Positions 17,582 to 25,808 of a DNA stretch of 64,000 nt are shown here, piece after piece. The position numbers and the translations under genes were made by a program. Origin of the DNA: Anaerobacillus alkalilacustris (lineage in GTDB: Bacteria > Bacillota > Bacilli > Bacillales > Anaerobacillaceae); NCBI RefSeq assembly GCF_001866005.1, contig NZ_MLQR01000050.1, positions 1 to 64,000 on the forward strand, read 5' to 3'. Within the stretch, counting starts at the first letter, position 1, and each line of letters starts with the position of its first letter. The notes beneath the pieces were generated by a model. The model saw only the letters and a program-made list of their open reading frames with translations, was not told the origin of the DNA and made no database searches.

Positions 17582-17699
17582 GTTATCTAAAGTTTAATTT
17601 AACAAACTGATGCATTACTATTAAGTATGTTCAATCTTTTAGATCTAATCACTTTAAATTAACAATATTTCCAGTAAAGGGAACTAAGATATATTCTTT

Positions 17700-18184
17700 G
17701 ATCTCTTTTTGGATTGCTATTATTTTCAAATTCATGATACAATGATCATTACATGGCATCTTACGGATATTGCACGGCCCGGTCAACTTGACCCAAACCT
17801 AATAACAGTCATTCCATCTCCTCATTTTCCTGGGTACCCTTCATGTTACGCAACGATGTCAGATTGCGCTAAAGTTGTATTGAGTTACTTTTTCACAGGA
17901 GAAGTTTAAAGACTAAAAGAAATGCGCAAGAAGACGCTATTTTTCGTTTATATGCTAGAATTCACTTGCCAGCTGATAATAATGAAGGGGTACGTCTTGG
18001 AAGACAGATTGAACACCATATTGTAAAAGTACTAAAAAGACAACGTAATTCTCACCGTAAACCAGTCGATACACCATTTAAAGAGAATAGAAACTCCGTT
18101 CTCCCCCCTCCACCTTATAAACTGGTCTTTCTGTTTTCACCCAAAATCGAATACAGTTCATTGAAGCTAAGCAATTTCTTATGA
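17700..18184 (+). pseudogene. Remnant of a vanadium-haloperoxidase/PAP2-type phosphatase gene
   Basis: Two plus-strand frames hold consecutive parts of one protein. The first (to 17909) has ITWHLTDIARPGQLDPNLIT and HFPGYPSCYATMSDCA. The second (from about 17918) has DAIFRLYARIHLPADNNEGV then RLGRQIE. This is the order seen in the C-terminal half of bacterial vanadium-dependent haloperoxidase/PAP2 proteins. The family active-site motif GYPSGHA is changed to GYPSCYA, losing the catalytic His. The N-terminal half is missing and a frameshift separates the two parts near 17910, so it cannot be functional. It fills the gap between the two DUF3794-like genes. Confidence 0.75.
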
Positions 18185-18288
18185 TTTTGTATCTTAAGAT
18201 GCGATTTCATTAAAATGCACGTATTAGTAGGTAGATTTTAAAGGTCACTCCTGAATTACGTATAAACAACTAATTGTGTAACAAAATT

Positions 18289-18324
18289 AAGAGGTCTTAG
18301 ATTTATAATCTAATGACCTCTTAA
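18289..18324 (-). terminator. Terminator of the second DUF3794-like gene
   Basis: Imperfect inverted repeat TTAAGAGGTC..AGATT / AATCT..GACCTCTTAA lies 16 bp beyond the minus-strand stop and is followed on that strand by TTTTGTT. Confidence 0.75.
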
Positions 18325-18339
18325 CCTTTTATACTCAAT

Positions 18340-19071
18340 TTACCCGTTGTTATTTCCTGGAATATTCACTTGTTGAGTTTGTAAGATTTTAAACGCTACA
18401 TGAATAACCATTTTTTCTCTTAATTTTCTAAATGTTTTTTCTCCTTGTACCCAGTATCCGCCATCTTCTTGGATATCTAGTTCAACAACTTCAGCATCAA
18501 CGATTTCACAGAATGGTTTCTCTTGAAAATCAGCTCTGTTTCGTAAAACAACTTCACTTGGATCTCTACTTAATCCACTTTTACTAATAAAATCAATTCT
18601 TTCTGAGAAAAAGCGTGGTTCTCTAAATACTAAAATATCTGGGTCTAACGGAATTTCAACAACACATTCAAATGGAACATTTACAGTTGTGTGTTTAATA
18701 TCACCTGAGATACGGTACTTATTACGTGGATGACTTTCTACTGTTGCATATTCAATATTTTTTCTCACACACCCCTCAAGAAACAACTTGTAAATTCGGT
18801 CATTACCTACAAAACGACCTGAAGGAACTAGCTTACATTGAGTAATCGTTAAATCTTTTAAAATTCGTTTTATTTCTAGTGCTCGTTCTGGTAGTGGAAT
18901 TAAAGCTTCAACATTGATTTGAACTTCTGGCTCTGCTAAAACCACCGGGATTTTTGCTACTAATGGACCATCAACACCAACAACAGGACGAAATTCTGCT
19001 GGACACTCAGATAATGTTTTTGCACCTTTAACTTGATGCTTACAAGAAATGACCTTACATTTATTTTTCAT
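18340..19071 (-). CDS. DUF3794/SPOCS-like spore protein
   Basis: The 243-aa product is a paralogue of the body of 16541-17581, without the Lys-rich tail. Shared blocks are KIPVVLAEPEVQINVEA (about 40-56), ALEIKRILKDLTITQCKLVP and LFLEGCVRKNIEYATVE, followed by KHTTVNVPFECVVEIPLD and EKPFCEIVDAEVVELDIQ. The N-terminus is Cys-rich (MKNKCKVISC), which may form disulfides in the coat. The gene converges on the haloperoxidase remnant. The AAAGGAG site sits about 12 bases before the ATG, and a 5-codon out-of-frame ATG lies in between. Spore location is inferred from family and context. Confidence 0.8.
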   Translation of the reverse strand: MKNKCKVISCKHQVKGAKTLSECPAEFRPVVGVDGPLVAKIPVVLAEPEVQINVEALIPLPERALEIKRILKDLTITQCKLVPSGRFVGNDRIYKLFLEGCVRKNIEYATVESHPRNKYRISGDIKHTTVNVPFECVVEIPLDPDILVFREPRFFSERIDFISKSGLSRDPSEVVLRNRADFQEKPFCEIVDAEVVELDIQEDGGYWVQGEKTFRKLREKMVIHVAFKILQTQQVNIPGNNNG

Positions 19072-19196
19072 TTTTCATTTTCACTCCTTTCGATTTGATA
19101 CTATATTAAATGCAAATAAATGTTCATTGTATAGGTCAAGCACTTAAGACTTTCGCTTGTTTTTCTCCTGATTTTATATATACTTTTATTGACAAA

Positions 19197-19236
19197 AACA
19201 AATATCCCTATCTTCATCTAGATAGGGATATTTGTT
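19197..19236 (-). terminator. Intrinsic terminator of the 60-aa gene
   Basis: A perfect 17-bp stem (AACAAATATCCCTATCT and complement) with a 6-nt loop lies 21 bp after the minus-strand stop and is followed on that strand by TTTTGTC. Confidence 0.85.
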
Positions 19237-19257
19237 ACGTTTTTTAATTATTTACTT

Positions 19258-19440
19258 TTATCGTTTAGGAATTTTATTTCCACAATTACAACCAGATCTA
19301 GGTTGGGAATATGCCGTTCTAGGTGTAGAAGGTATTACTTTAGTTATTTTGGTTGCTGGTGTTTTCCTAGCAATATAGGTAGGTGTTCTTGAATTCATAT
19401 TCGTTGAACCATAATGAATTTTTCTATTAGGGGTTGTCAC
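19258..19440 (-). CDS. Small Thr/Arg-rich hypothetical protein, 60 aa
   Basis: The GTG at 19440 is preferred because GGGAG lies 8 bases upstream; an in-frame TTG 15 bases earlier overlaps that site. The product is basic, rich in Thr, Pro, Ser and Arg, and ends with SGCNCGNKIPKR, a small Cys cluster. No family is recognised. A SigK-like -10 box (19476-19484) and a clean terminator support a real, sporulation-expressed gene. Small basic Cys-containing proteins of this kind are common in spore coats, but that role is inferred. Confidence 0.6.
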   Translation of the reverse strand: MTTPNRKIHYGSTNMNSRTPTYIARKTPATKITKVIPSTPRTAYSQPRSGCNCGNKIPKR

Positions 19441-19475
19441 ATCTCTCACTCCCAAACTTTTTAGTTTTGCTACTT

Positions 19476-19484
19476 TAGTTTATG
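19476..19484 (-). promoter_or_regulatory. SigK-like -10 box
   Basis: On the minus strand CATAAACTA fits CATAnnnTA, 36 bp upstream of the 60-aa gene. No AC dinucleotide stands at the expected -35 spacing, so support is partial. Confidence 0.4.
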
Positions 19485-19516
19485 CATACAAACGAAGAGT
19501 GATTCCACAAACAACC

Positions 19517-19930
19517 TTAGACTACTTTTATTTTTAACGGAGACACATGCTTTTGATTGATAATTTTAAAGATCCCTACATCAGGTTCACTCTTTTTGAA
19601 TGATACAATTAAATACGCTAAATGTGAGTAAGGATTATTTCTGATATCATATGATGAAGGATAAGCCGAAGTTGTCGGATGTGAATGAAAGACTCCAGTT
19701 AATTTTTCATTTCTTTTTTCAATTTGTTTTACTACTGAAAAAAGTGTATCACGAGAAATGTAAAACATCGACTGACTAATAGAAGAGTCAGGAAGACACC
19801 ATAGGGTTTCCCCAATCCCTTCTCTACCTGAAATTAAACCACAACCTTCAAGTGGCAATTTCTGTCTACAACAATTAATCATTTCCAAGTAAACTTCTTT
19901 CTTCATAATGAAAGTATCGGCTCTCTGCAT
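19517..19930 (-). CDS. JAMM/MPN-family zinc metalloprotease
   Basis: The 137-aa protein is a single JAB1/MPN/Mov34 domain. The catalytic set is complete: Glu28 in LEGCGLISG, then His82-Ser-His84-Pro, and Asp95 exactly ten residues after His84 (HSHPTTSAYPSSYD), with Ser in the expected place. In bacteria such proteins cleave isopeptide or C-terminal peptide bonds, for example in sulfur-carrier or Pup/ubiquitin-like systems. It begins 3 bases after the stop of the long coiled-coil gene, so both form one operon behind a SigK-type promoter. No ubiquitin-like partner is visible nearby. A role in processing coat proteins is inference. Confidence 0.85.
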   Translation of the reverse strand: MQRADTFIMKKEVYLEMINCCRQKLPLEGCGLISGREGIGETLWCLPDSSISQSMFYISRDTLFSVVKQIEKRNEKLTGVFHSHPTTSAYPSSYDIRNNPYSHLAYLIVSFKKSEPDVGIFKIINQKHVSPLKIKVV

Positions 19931-19933
19931 GGT

Positions 19934-22264
19934 TTATTCTTCCTTTTCTTTTGACGCTTCACTCGCTTTATTTATCATTTCAGGAAATTGTTTAGTCAAT
20001 GAGAAGAATGATTCACTCGTTGGATTAAACTTTATATTTGGCTGATTTAATTTTTCAGGTGATTTCCCTTTCGTTTGCTCTTTTAAATTCCTATAAAACC
20101 AAGAACTTTCTGTAGTAACATCTGCTTTTTGCTTTTGAGTATCTACTTTCACTTGATTTAATTCTGGTATTTTCTTAATCTCTTTCTCCTCTTTTTGGAA
20201 ACTTCTTAATAAAGTTAATAGGATCTCTTTATCTTGTAAATACTCCTTTTTATGATCTTTCAAATGCTGATTTTCTAAATTATTTTTTTCTAATAAGATA
20301 TTTACCTCATAATTTTCTTTTTTCATGTTTTTTATCGTTTGTTTCATTTCACTTAAAGTTTCTTTTAATTCTTTCAATTCTTCATTTTTTTGGTTGATGA
20401 TTGTTTCATTTTTAGTATTCTTCCTTTCATTAACTACATAATAATGATCCAGTTCTTTAATCCGTTTCATTAATTCTTTTCTCTCACTAGATAACTCTTC
20501 TTTTTTATGATTTGAGTTTTCTATTTCTTCTTCTAACAACTGTAATTTATTTTGTTGCTTTGTAAATAACATTTCAAAATTATTATTTTCTTTTAATTTT
20601 TCATCCAAACTTTTTTGAACCTTTTTTAATTCCTCATTTATTGTATAAATTTCTTTTTCTAGTTCTTTATTTTTGTTTTGAATAGCTGCGTAACTTCCTT
20701 TTACTTCAACTTTTTCTTTCTGTAAAGTATCAATTTGCTTTTGAAGCTTTTCATGCATTTGTTTTGACTCATTTTCTACTTGTGTAGCTTTAGATGATAC
20801 TTCTTCCTCTAAATACTTAAGTTTTTTCTGTAATTCTGAATTCTCCTCAATTTTCTTATTAAATAAGTTAGTTAATTCTTGTTTTTCTTTATTATATTGA
20901 CTCTCCGTCTTGTTCAATTTGTCAATAATAGAGAGATGTTTTTGGATTTGCTCTTGTAGTTGTTTCGTTTCTACCAAAACTTTATTGTATTTTTCTTCTA
21001 ATTGAGTGCCATTTCCTTTCTCCTGTTTAAGATCTTTCTCTAACTTGATGTTTTCTTTTTTCACTTCCTCTAATTCCTTCATTATCACAAATTGGTCTTC
21101 ATCAATTTTTTCTACAAACTTACTAATCTCTTGCTCCAGCTCTTGATTGGCGATTTCATACGTTTCTAATTGCTGTTCAAACTGTCGTTTTTCTGATTGT
21201 AAATTCTCTAATTCTTCGACCAAGTTTTCTTTCTCTTTAGCTAGGTTTTTATGATCAGATATCAATTTATTTATAGCTACTTCCCTCTCATCAAGACTTA
21301 ATTGTAAGTCTTGATTGATTTTTTTATATTTTGCTACTTCCTGGAATAAATCGCCACGCTCTTTATTATATTTATCTTTGTAATGCTTGATTTCTTCCTT
21401 CAACTGATTATTATCTTTAGAATAACTTGTTAATTTTTCTTGAATAGTTTGTAATTCTTTATTACTTCTTTCTTTGTCCAAAGCCAATGCTTTTATTCGC
21501 TCATTGTGACTCAGTAAACTTTTTTCAAGATCTTTCGTTTGTAATAACTTTTCATCCAATTTCTTTATAAGTTCATTTTTTTCATTTCTTAAATTTTCAA
21601 CCTCTTTAATAAGATGTAATTGGTCTTGGTCTACATTTTCTTTTACTGCTCCTAATTCCATTTCAATCTTTTTCGATCTATTAATTGCTTCAGTTAACTC
21701 CACTTCCAATTGTTTGTTTTTTTCTTTTGTATGATCTAATTCCTGTATCAATCCTTTATTTTGAACCTTTACGCCTTTTAATTCATTTGATTTTTCTTCC
21801 TCTTGCGAACTTAATAAATTTAACTTTTGTACTTGCCTCTCCAATTCATCTTGGATTTGATCTTTATTCAATAACAACTGATCTATTTCTTGCTTAAGCT
21901 TTGACTCTCTTTGTTCACTTTCTTCAACTTGATTTTGAAGTTTCGACTCTAGTGAAATTTTTTCAGTTTCTATTTCTTCCAGGTTATGATGCAAGCTTGT
22001 ATTTTCCTTTGCTACTTTTTCAAAATGCTTATGAAATACGACCTTTTCTTGGTTTAATTCACGATTTTCCTCGTTTATCTTATTTAGCTTTTCATTTTGT
22101 TCTTCTATCGTTTGATATAGCTCATTTTTCTCTCTAGTTAATTTTTTAACGAGGTCTTCATATTTTCGTTCATTGATTTGATAACGAGATAACTCAGACT
22201 TAAAATGAATTAACTTTTGCTTTAATTGAATAGTACTTAATTCACTTCTAGCTTCCGAACTCAT
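19934..22264 (-). CDS. Long coiled-coil protein, 776 aa
   Basis: The ATG at 22264 has GGAGGAAGTAAA in front and is preferred to an upstream frame opening at 22303. From about residue 20 to 690 the protein is nearly uninterrupted heptad-like Glu/Lys/Gln/Asn/Leu sequence, predicted to be one very long coiled coil. Segments such as EENRELNQEKVVF recur in loosely similar form. The last 90 residues are different (SWFYRNLKEQTKGKSP, SESFFSLTKQFPEMINK) and may be an attachment region. No membrane segment is seen. A perfect SigK-type promoter precedes it and the JAMM protease gene follows after 3 bases. It may be a coat or exosporium scaffold; family similarity to myosin-like proteins would be compositional only. 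Confidence 0.8.
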   Translation of the reverse strand: MSSEARSELSTIQLKQKLIHFKSELSRYQINERKYEDLVKKLTREKNELYQTIEEQNEKLNKINEENRELNQEKVVFHKHFEKVAKENTSLHHNLEEIETEKISLESKLQNQVEESEQRESKLKQEIDQLLLNKDQIQDELERQVQKLNLLSSQEEEKSNELKGVKVQNKGLIQELDHTKEKNKQLEVELTEAINRSKKIEMELGAVKENVDQDQLHLIKEVENLRNEKNELIKKLDEKLLQTKDLEKSLLSHNERIKALALDKERSNKELQTIQEKLTSYSKDNNQLKEEIKHYKDKYNKERGDLFQEVAKYKKINQDLQLSLDEREVAINKLISDHKNLAKEKENLVEELENLQSEKRQFEQQLETYEIANQELEQEISKFVEKIDEDQFVIMKELEEVKKENIKLEKDLKQEKGNGTQLEEKYNKVLVETKQLQEQIQKHLSIIDKLNKTESQYNKEKQELTNLFNKKIEENSELQKKLKYLEEEVSSKATQVENESKQMHEKLQKQIDTLQKEKVEVKGSYAAIQNKNKELEKEIYTINEELKKVQKSLDEKLKENNNFEMLFTKQQNKLQLLEEEIENSNHKKEELSSERKELMKRIKELDHYYVVNERKNTKNETIINQKNEELKELKETLSEMKQTIKNMKKENYEVNILLEKNNLENQHLKDHKKEYLQDKEILLTLLRSFQKEEKEIKKIPELNQVKVDTQKQKADVTTESSWFYRNLKEQTKGKSPEKLNQPNIKFNPTSESFFSLTKQFPEMINKASEASKEKEE

Positions 22265-22362
22265 TTTACTTCCTCCTTTAAGACAATTATTTAATTCCAA
22301 CAAATGCCTATAATGTACTACTACATTTATACTCCAAATCTCAATTTACATTCCATATCTAC

Positions 22363-22389
22363 TACTATATGGGCTAATGAACTATTTGT
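22363..22389 (-). promoter_or_regulatory. SigK-type promoter of the coiled-coil/JAMM operon
   Basis: On the minus strand AC (complement of 22388-22389), 16 bp, then CATATAGTA (complement of 22363-22371) fits the SigK pattern exactly. It lies about 100 bp before the coiled-coil ATG and faces away from the next promoter at 22463. Confidence 0.68.
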
Positions 22390-22462
22390 TACATTTCTGC
22401 TTTATTTTAAGGTGAGAAATATTTAGCTTATAGATACATGCCCAAAAATCAAAAAAATACAC

Positions 22463-22489
22463 ACACATCCTACGTAGGTTCATAAGATA
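22463..22489 (+). promoter_or_regulatory. SigK-type promoter
   Basis: AC (22463-22464), 16 bp, CATAAGATA (22481-22489) matches the SigK pattern exactly. The first KVYDWVTRQVD-family gene begins 44 bp downstream. Confidence 0.7.
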
Positions 22490-22533
22490 CAGTGGTAGCT
22501 ATACCATAATCAAAAATTGAAAGGATGATTGTT

Positions 22534-23241
22534 TTGGAAATGAAGTCTATTAAAGGTCGTCAGGAAACACTTTGTATTAAAGTACCTAAAGTGTATGATT
22601 GGGTCACTCGTCAAGTTGATGTTCCTGTTCAAAGTTTTACAGGGGAACAGGGTTTACTAGACCTTAATTTTGATGGTCCTACTCCTGGAGGTGTTAACCC
22701 TTGTGCTGAATTAGCTGGTGGAGGTGCTTTAACTGTTGAATGTATTATTACTGATGATCAAGGTAATCCGGTTGACCCACTAGCTCCTCATTCAATTTTA
22801 TGTACTGAAATTCCACAAATTGGTGGGCGCCAAAGTGTGAGTTTTAATTTGCCAGATGGTGAGACTATTACACTTCAAAAAGTGAAAGTATTGAAAAAAG
22901 GGCATTTTGTTGTTCGTGTCTCGAATGCACAAGGAAAATCTCTAACTTCTGAACCTAAGCCATTTGCTGTTGCAGAAAAATTCTATTTATGTGCTCCTGA
23001 AGGAACATTTCTACAATGTGAAATTACAGACTTTGAATGTGATTCCAACATTATTTGTGGTAATAATAATGAATTTAGACAAATCGATGTATCAATCAAC
23101 ATGTGCCAAAACGTTCAAATGGAAGCAACTGTAAAGCTTGAAATCACTGCGGACTTCTGCCATCCACGTCCAGAAATTCCATTTGATTGTCCACCATTAA
23201 GTTTCCCACCACAATGTCCTGAGATTTTCCCTGGGAACTAA
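22534..23241 (+). CDS. KVYDWVTRQVD-family putative spore surface protein, copy 1
   Basis: The 235-aa protein is the first of three paralogues. The TTG at 22534 is chosen because AAAGGATG lies 6 bases upstream and the same arrangement is found in copy 2. Shared features are the N-terminal RQETLCIKVPKVYDWVTRQV, a central EIPQIGGRQ and VKVLKKGHFVVRVSNAQGKS, then EKFYLCAPEGT, DVSINMCQNVQMEATVKLEI and a C-terminal CHPRPEIPFDCPP. About ten Cys residues are conserved among copies, suggesting disulfides. No signal peptide. A perfect SigK-type promoter lies upstream. I do not know a characterised homologue; a spore-surface role is inferred from promoter and context. Confidence 0.78.
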   Translation: MEMKSIKGRQETLCIKVPKVYDWVTRQVDVPVQSFTGEQGLLDLNFDGPTPGGVNPCAELAGGGALTVECIITDDQGNPVDPLAPHSILCTEIPQIGGRQSVSFNLPDGETITLQKVKVLKKGHFVVRVSNAQGKSLTSEPKPFAVAEKFYLCAPEGTFLQCEITDFECDSNIICGNNNEFRQIDVSINMCQNVQMEATVKLEITADFCHPRPEIPFDCPPLSFPPQCPEIFPGN

Positions 23242-23283
23242 TGGTTGAAACACCTGAAGCAAGTATAAGTTAAGCTTTTAATT

Positions 23284-23319
23284 GAAGAAAGAAGGTCACA
23301 ATGGACCTTCTTTCTCTTC
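23284..23319 (+). terminator. Intrinsic terminator of copy 1
   Basis: AGAAAGAAGGTC / GACCTTCTTTCT stem with a short loop, starting 43 bp after the stop, followed by CTTCATAT. Confidence 0.7.
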
Positions 23320-23371
23320 ATATATCCCAACCTCAAATGTAACTTTTATGAAGAAAATAAAATAGACTAGC

Positions 23372-23398
23372 ACACTAAATAGAGCGCTACATACTATA
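23372..23398 (+). promoter_or_regulatory. SigK-type promoter
   Basis: AC (23372-23373), 16 bp, CATACTATA (23390-23398) fits the SigK pattern exactly, 37 bp before the TTG start of copy 2. Confidence 0.7.
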
Positions 23399-23435
23399 AA
23401 GCAGATATCATCAAAAATATGAAAGGGTGATTACA

Positions 23436-24155
23436 TTGTTTCACGAACAGATGAAAAGGTTACAGGAAACCCTTTGTATTAAAGTGCCTAAAGTGTATGA
23501 TTGGGTGACGCGACAAGTTGATGTACCTGTTCAAAGCTTTTCAGGTGAAAACGGATTAACTGTTCTTGACTTTGAGGGGCCTTCTCCTACTCCTGGAGAC
23601 TTTCTAAATCCTTGCGTTGAATTAGCTAACGGGGGCGCATTAACTGTTCATTGTATTATTACTGATGAAAACGGTAATCCTGTTGCCCCTTTAGCTCCAA
23701 ATTCTATTTTGTGTACTGAAATTCCGCAAATTGGTGGGCGCCAAAATGTGAATTTCGATTTTCCTAACGGTGATACAGTGACACTTCAAAAGGTTAAAGT
23801 ATTGAAAAAAGGTTATTTTGTAGTTCGTGTCTCTAATGCGCGTGGTAAATCGATAACTTCTGTGCCTCAACCATTTGCTGTTGCAGAAAAATTTTATTTA
23901 TGCGCTCCATCAGGAACGATCCTGCAATGTGAGATAAGTGAAATTGAATGTGACGCCGACATCATTTGTGATAACAATGAATTTATTCAAATTGATGTTT
24001 CGATTAACATGTGTCAAAACGTACAAACGGAAGCAACCGTTAAGCTTGAAATTACAGCGGATTTCTGCCATCCACGACAAGAAATACCGTTCACATGTCC
24101 ACCAAAACCTTTTCCACCGCAATGCCCTGATATTTTTCCAGGCTGTGATAATTAG
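23436..24155 (+). CDS. KVYDWVTRQVD-family putative spore surface protein, copy 2
   Basis: The 239-aa protein is very similar to copy 1 over its whole length (LQETLCIKVPKVYDWVTRQV, GGALTV.CIITDENGNPV, EIPQIGGRQNVNFDFPNGD, VEKL-type EKFYLCAPSGT, MCQNVQTEATVKLEITADFC). The TTG at 23436 with GAAAGGGTG 6 bases upstream is preferred to an overlapping GTG at 23427. The two copies differ mainly in the region after residue 30 (SPTPGDFLNPC) and at the C-terminus (FPGCDN, one more Cys). It has its own SigK-type promoter, so it is separately transcribed. The pair probably arose by local duplication. Function unknown. Confidence 0.78.
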   Translation: MFHEQMKRLQETLCIKVPKVYDWVTRQVDVPVQSFSGENGLTVLDFEGPSPTPGDFLNPCVELANGGALTVHCIITDENGNPVAPLAPNSILCTEIPQIGGRQNVNFDFPNGDTVTLQKVKVLKKGYFVVRVSNARGKSITSVPQPFAVAEKFYLCAPSGTILQCEISEIECDADIICDNNEFIQIDVSINMCQNVQTEATVKLEITADFCHPRQEIPFTCPPKPFPPQCPDIFPGCDN

Positions 24156-24392
24156 AGAGCGAAAAGAGGGGGTAACTCATTTGTCATCAATTTTATAATT
24201 AGGTTAAGTGGCAGCTATACCTAATGTTATTCCTAAAGAAAGAATGAAAGTTTTCCCCTCTTCTCGTATCTCTTGATAGTATTTTATGATAGCTTACAAT
24301 AATTGTAGCGTATAAACGTTTAAACTTCATATATAAATAGTGCCCTTTTTGCATATATTTTTTTAAGGCTTTTTATAAAAGGAGGGCGCACC

Positions 24393-24878
24393 ATGAGTAA
24401 TTCAAACATAGAACATCAGGTCATATCGTTATTTAATTATTCTGTTATTCTTCCAGATATGACAGAGGAAACAAAGGAAGTGCTTATTTTAGGACATTTA
24501 ATCATTAAAAATAATGGTCCTGATCCATTAACGACTCCCTTCATTTGTATTCGAACGAAACCAACTGAAGCCGCAACGCTAGGAGGTAAAATTAACTTTA
24601 TTAAAAAAAGCGATCTCGTCATTGACGCGACACTCTCCGAAGAGTGGACATATGTGGATAAAAATTGGAAAGAAAAAGTTAAAGAAACGGGTGAGCATTG
24701 GTTGAGACCCGTTGGGAAAAATCAACTGTTACCTAATGAAAGTTTAAATTTTTCCAATTTTGATTTACGATGTATTAAGCCTGAAGAAGGAAGTTCTGTG
24801 ATTATCGAAGCTTTTATCTATTTTCAAGAGAAAAAAGAAGGGTTAGCATCATTAAACAAAATTGTCATTAACTTTTAA
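24393..24878 (+). CDS. Hypothetical protein, 161 aa
   Basis: No family is recognised. AAAGGAGG lies 8 bases before the ATG. The sequence alternates hydrophobic and polar residues as in a beta-sandwich (EVLILGHLIIKNNG, ICIRTKPTEAATLGG, GSSVIIEAFIYFQEKKE) without signal peptide, membrane helix or Cys clusters. It resembles the layout of small proteins that assemble by beta-strand packing. It lies between copies 2 and 3 of the KVYDWVTRQVD family, each separately expressed, so it may be part of the same surface assembly. A weak SigK-like -10 (CATATATAA at about 24332) lies upstream. Confidence 0.65.
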   Translation: MSNSNIEHQVISLFNYSVILPDMTEETKEVLILGHLIIKNNGPDPLTTPFICIRTKPTEAATLGGKINFIKKSDLVIDATLSEEWTYVDKNWKEKVKETGEHWLRPVGKNQLLPNESLNFSNFDLRCIKPEEGSSVIIEAFIYFQEKKEGLASLNKIVINF

Positions 24879-25012
24879 CCTTTTTTCTTGTTTTGTGTAC
24901 CCAAAGGGTCAGTTCAATAACTAATTTTCCACGCATTCATCAATCCATTCATCTATGCCATTTTGTCTAATTGGAATATGATGTAGTATCTTTTAGGAAA
25001 GGGGACTACTTT

Positions 25013-25726
25013 ATGGACTATCGACCAATGGGTGGTGCACAAGAAAGACTTTGCATTAGAGTGGACAAAATTTATGATTGGGTGACTAGGCAAGTGGATA
25101 TTGGTCCGTTACAATTTACTGGAATTTCTGGCTTGGAGGCACTCGAATTTGAGTGTAACGGGATGACAGGATTACTGGCAGACCCTTGTGATTTTCTAAA
25201 CGGAACCAATAATAACCTCGTCGTTTCATGTTTCTTTACCGATGCTGAAGGAACTCCTATCGATCCGTTAAAACATGGAACGATTATTTGTGAAGAAATT
25301 GGTGACCGCCAAGACGTCAATGTTACGTTACCATCAGGGCAAACGATCACATTACAGAGAGTCAAAGTATTAATTAAAGGGTTTGTGATTGTAGTAGTTA
25401 GTAACGCACAGGGAACTTTGTCATGTATCTCTAGGCCAATTGAATTTACAAGAGTAGAAAAATTCACCTTATGTGCACCTCCTGGTACAAAACTCGTTTG
25501 TGACTTTACCGAGCATGATTGTGATGCTAGCATTATGTGTGCTAATAGCACCTTCCAACAGCTAGATATTTCGATTACTCTTTGCGCTAACGTGCAAATG
25601 GAGGCAAAGGTTAAATTAGAAATTGTCGGAGAGTTTTGTCATCCACGACAAGAAATAGACATTGCATGCCCGCCACTAAACGTTCCACCACAATGTCCTG
25701 ACATTTTCCCACCAACCAAGCATTAA
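25013..25726 (+). CDS. KVYDWVTRQVD-family putative spore surface protein, copy 3
   Basis: The 237-aa protein is the most divergent of the three paralogues: AQERLCIRVDKIYDWVTRQV, CEEIGDRQDVNVTLPSGQ, LQRVKVLIKGFVIVVVSNAQ, EKFTLCAPPGTKLVCDF, ISITLCANVQMEAKVKLEIV and CHPRQEIDIACPP. The ATG at 25013 has AGGAAAGGGG about 9 bases upstream and is preferred to an earlier frame opening at 24971. The Cys positions match those of copies 1 and 2, supporting a conserved disulfide or metal framework. I found only a weak SigK -10 upstream. A terminator follows. Function unknown; surface role inferred. Confidence 0.76.
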   Translation: MDYRPMGGAQERLCIRVDKIYDWVTRQVDIGPLQFTGISGLEALEFECNGMTGLLADPCDFLNGTNNNLVVSCFFTDAEGTPIDPLKHGTIICEEIGDRQDVNVTLPSGQTITLQRVKVLIKGFVIVVVSNAQGTLSCISRPIEFTRVEKFTLCAPPGTKLVCDFTEHDCDASIMCANSTFQQLDISITLCANVQMEAKVKLEIVGEFCHPRQEIDIACPPLNVPPQCPDIFPPTKH

Positions 25727-25730
25727 GTTT

Positions 25731-25755
25731 AAGAGAGGGAGTCTCTCCCTCTCTT
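25731..25755 (+). terminator. Intrinsic terminator of copy 3
   Basis: Eleven-bp stem AAGAGAGGGAG / CTCCCTCTCTT with a 3-nt loop, followed by TTAACTTTT. Confidence 0.82.
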
Positions 25756-25808
25756 TTAACTTTTAACAGTACATAATTTCTTTTACACGATTTCAAGAGG
25801 TGAACGAT

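Noticed and set aside
22534-25726. Labelling the KVYDWVTRQVD proteins as Ena (DUF3992) appendage subunits
   Set aside because: Cys content and spore context are suggestive, but I could not match the known Ena sequence pattern, so no family name is given.
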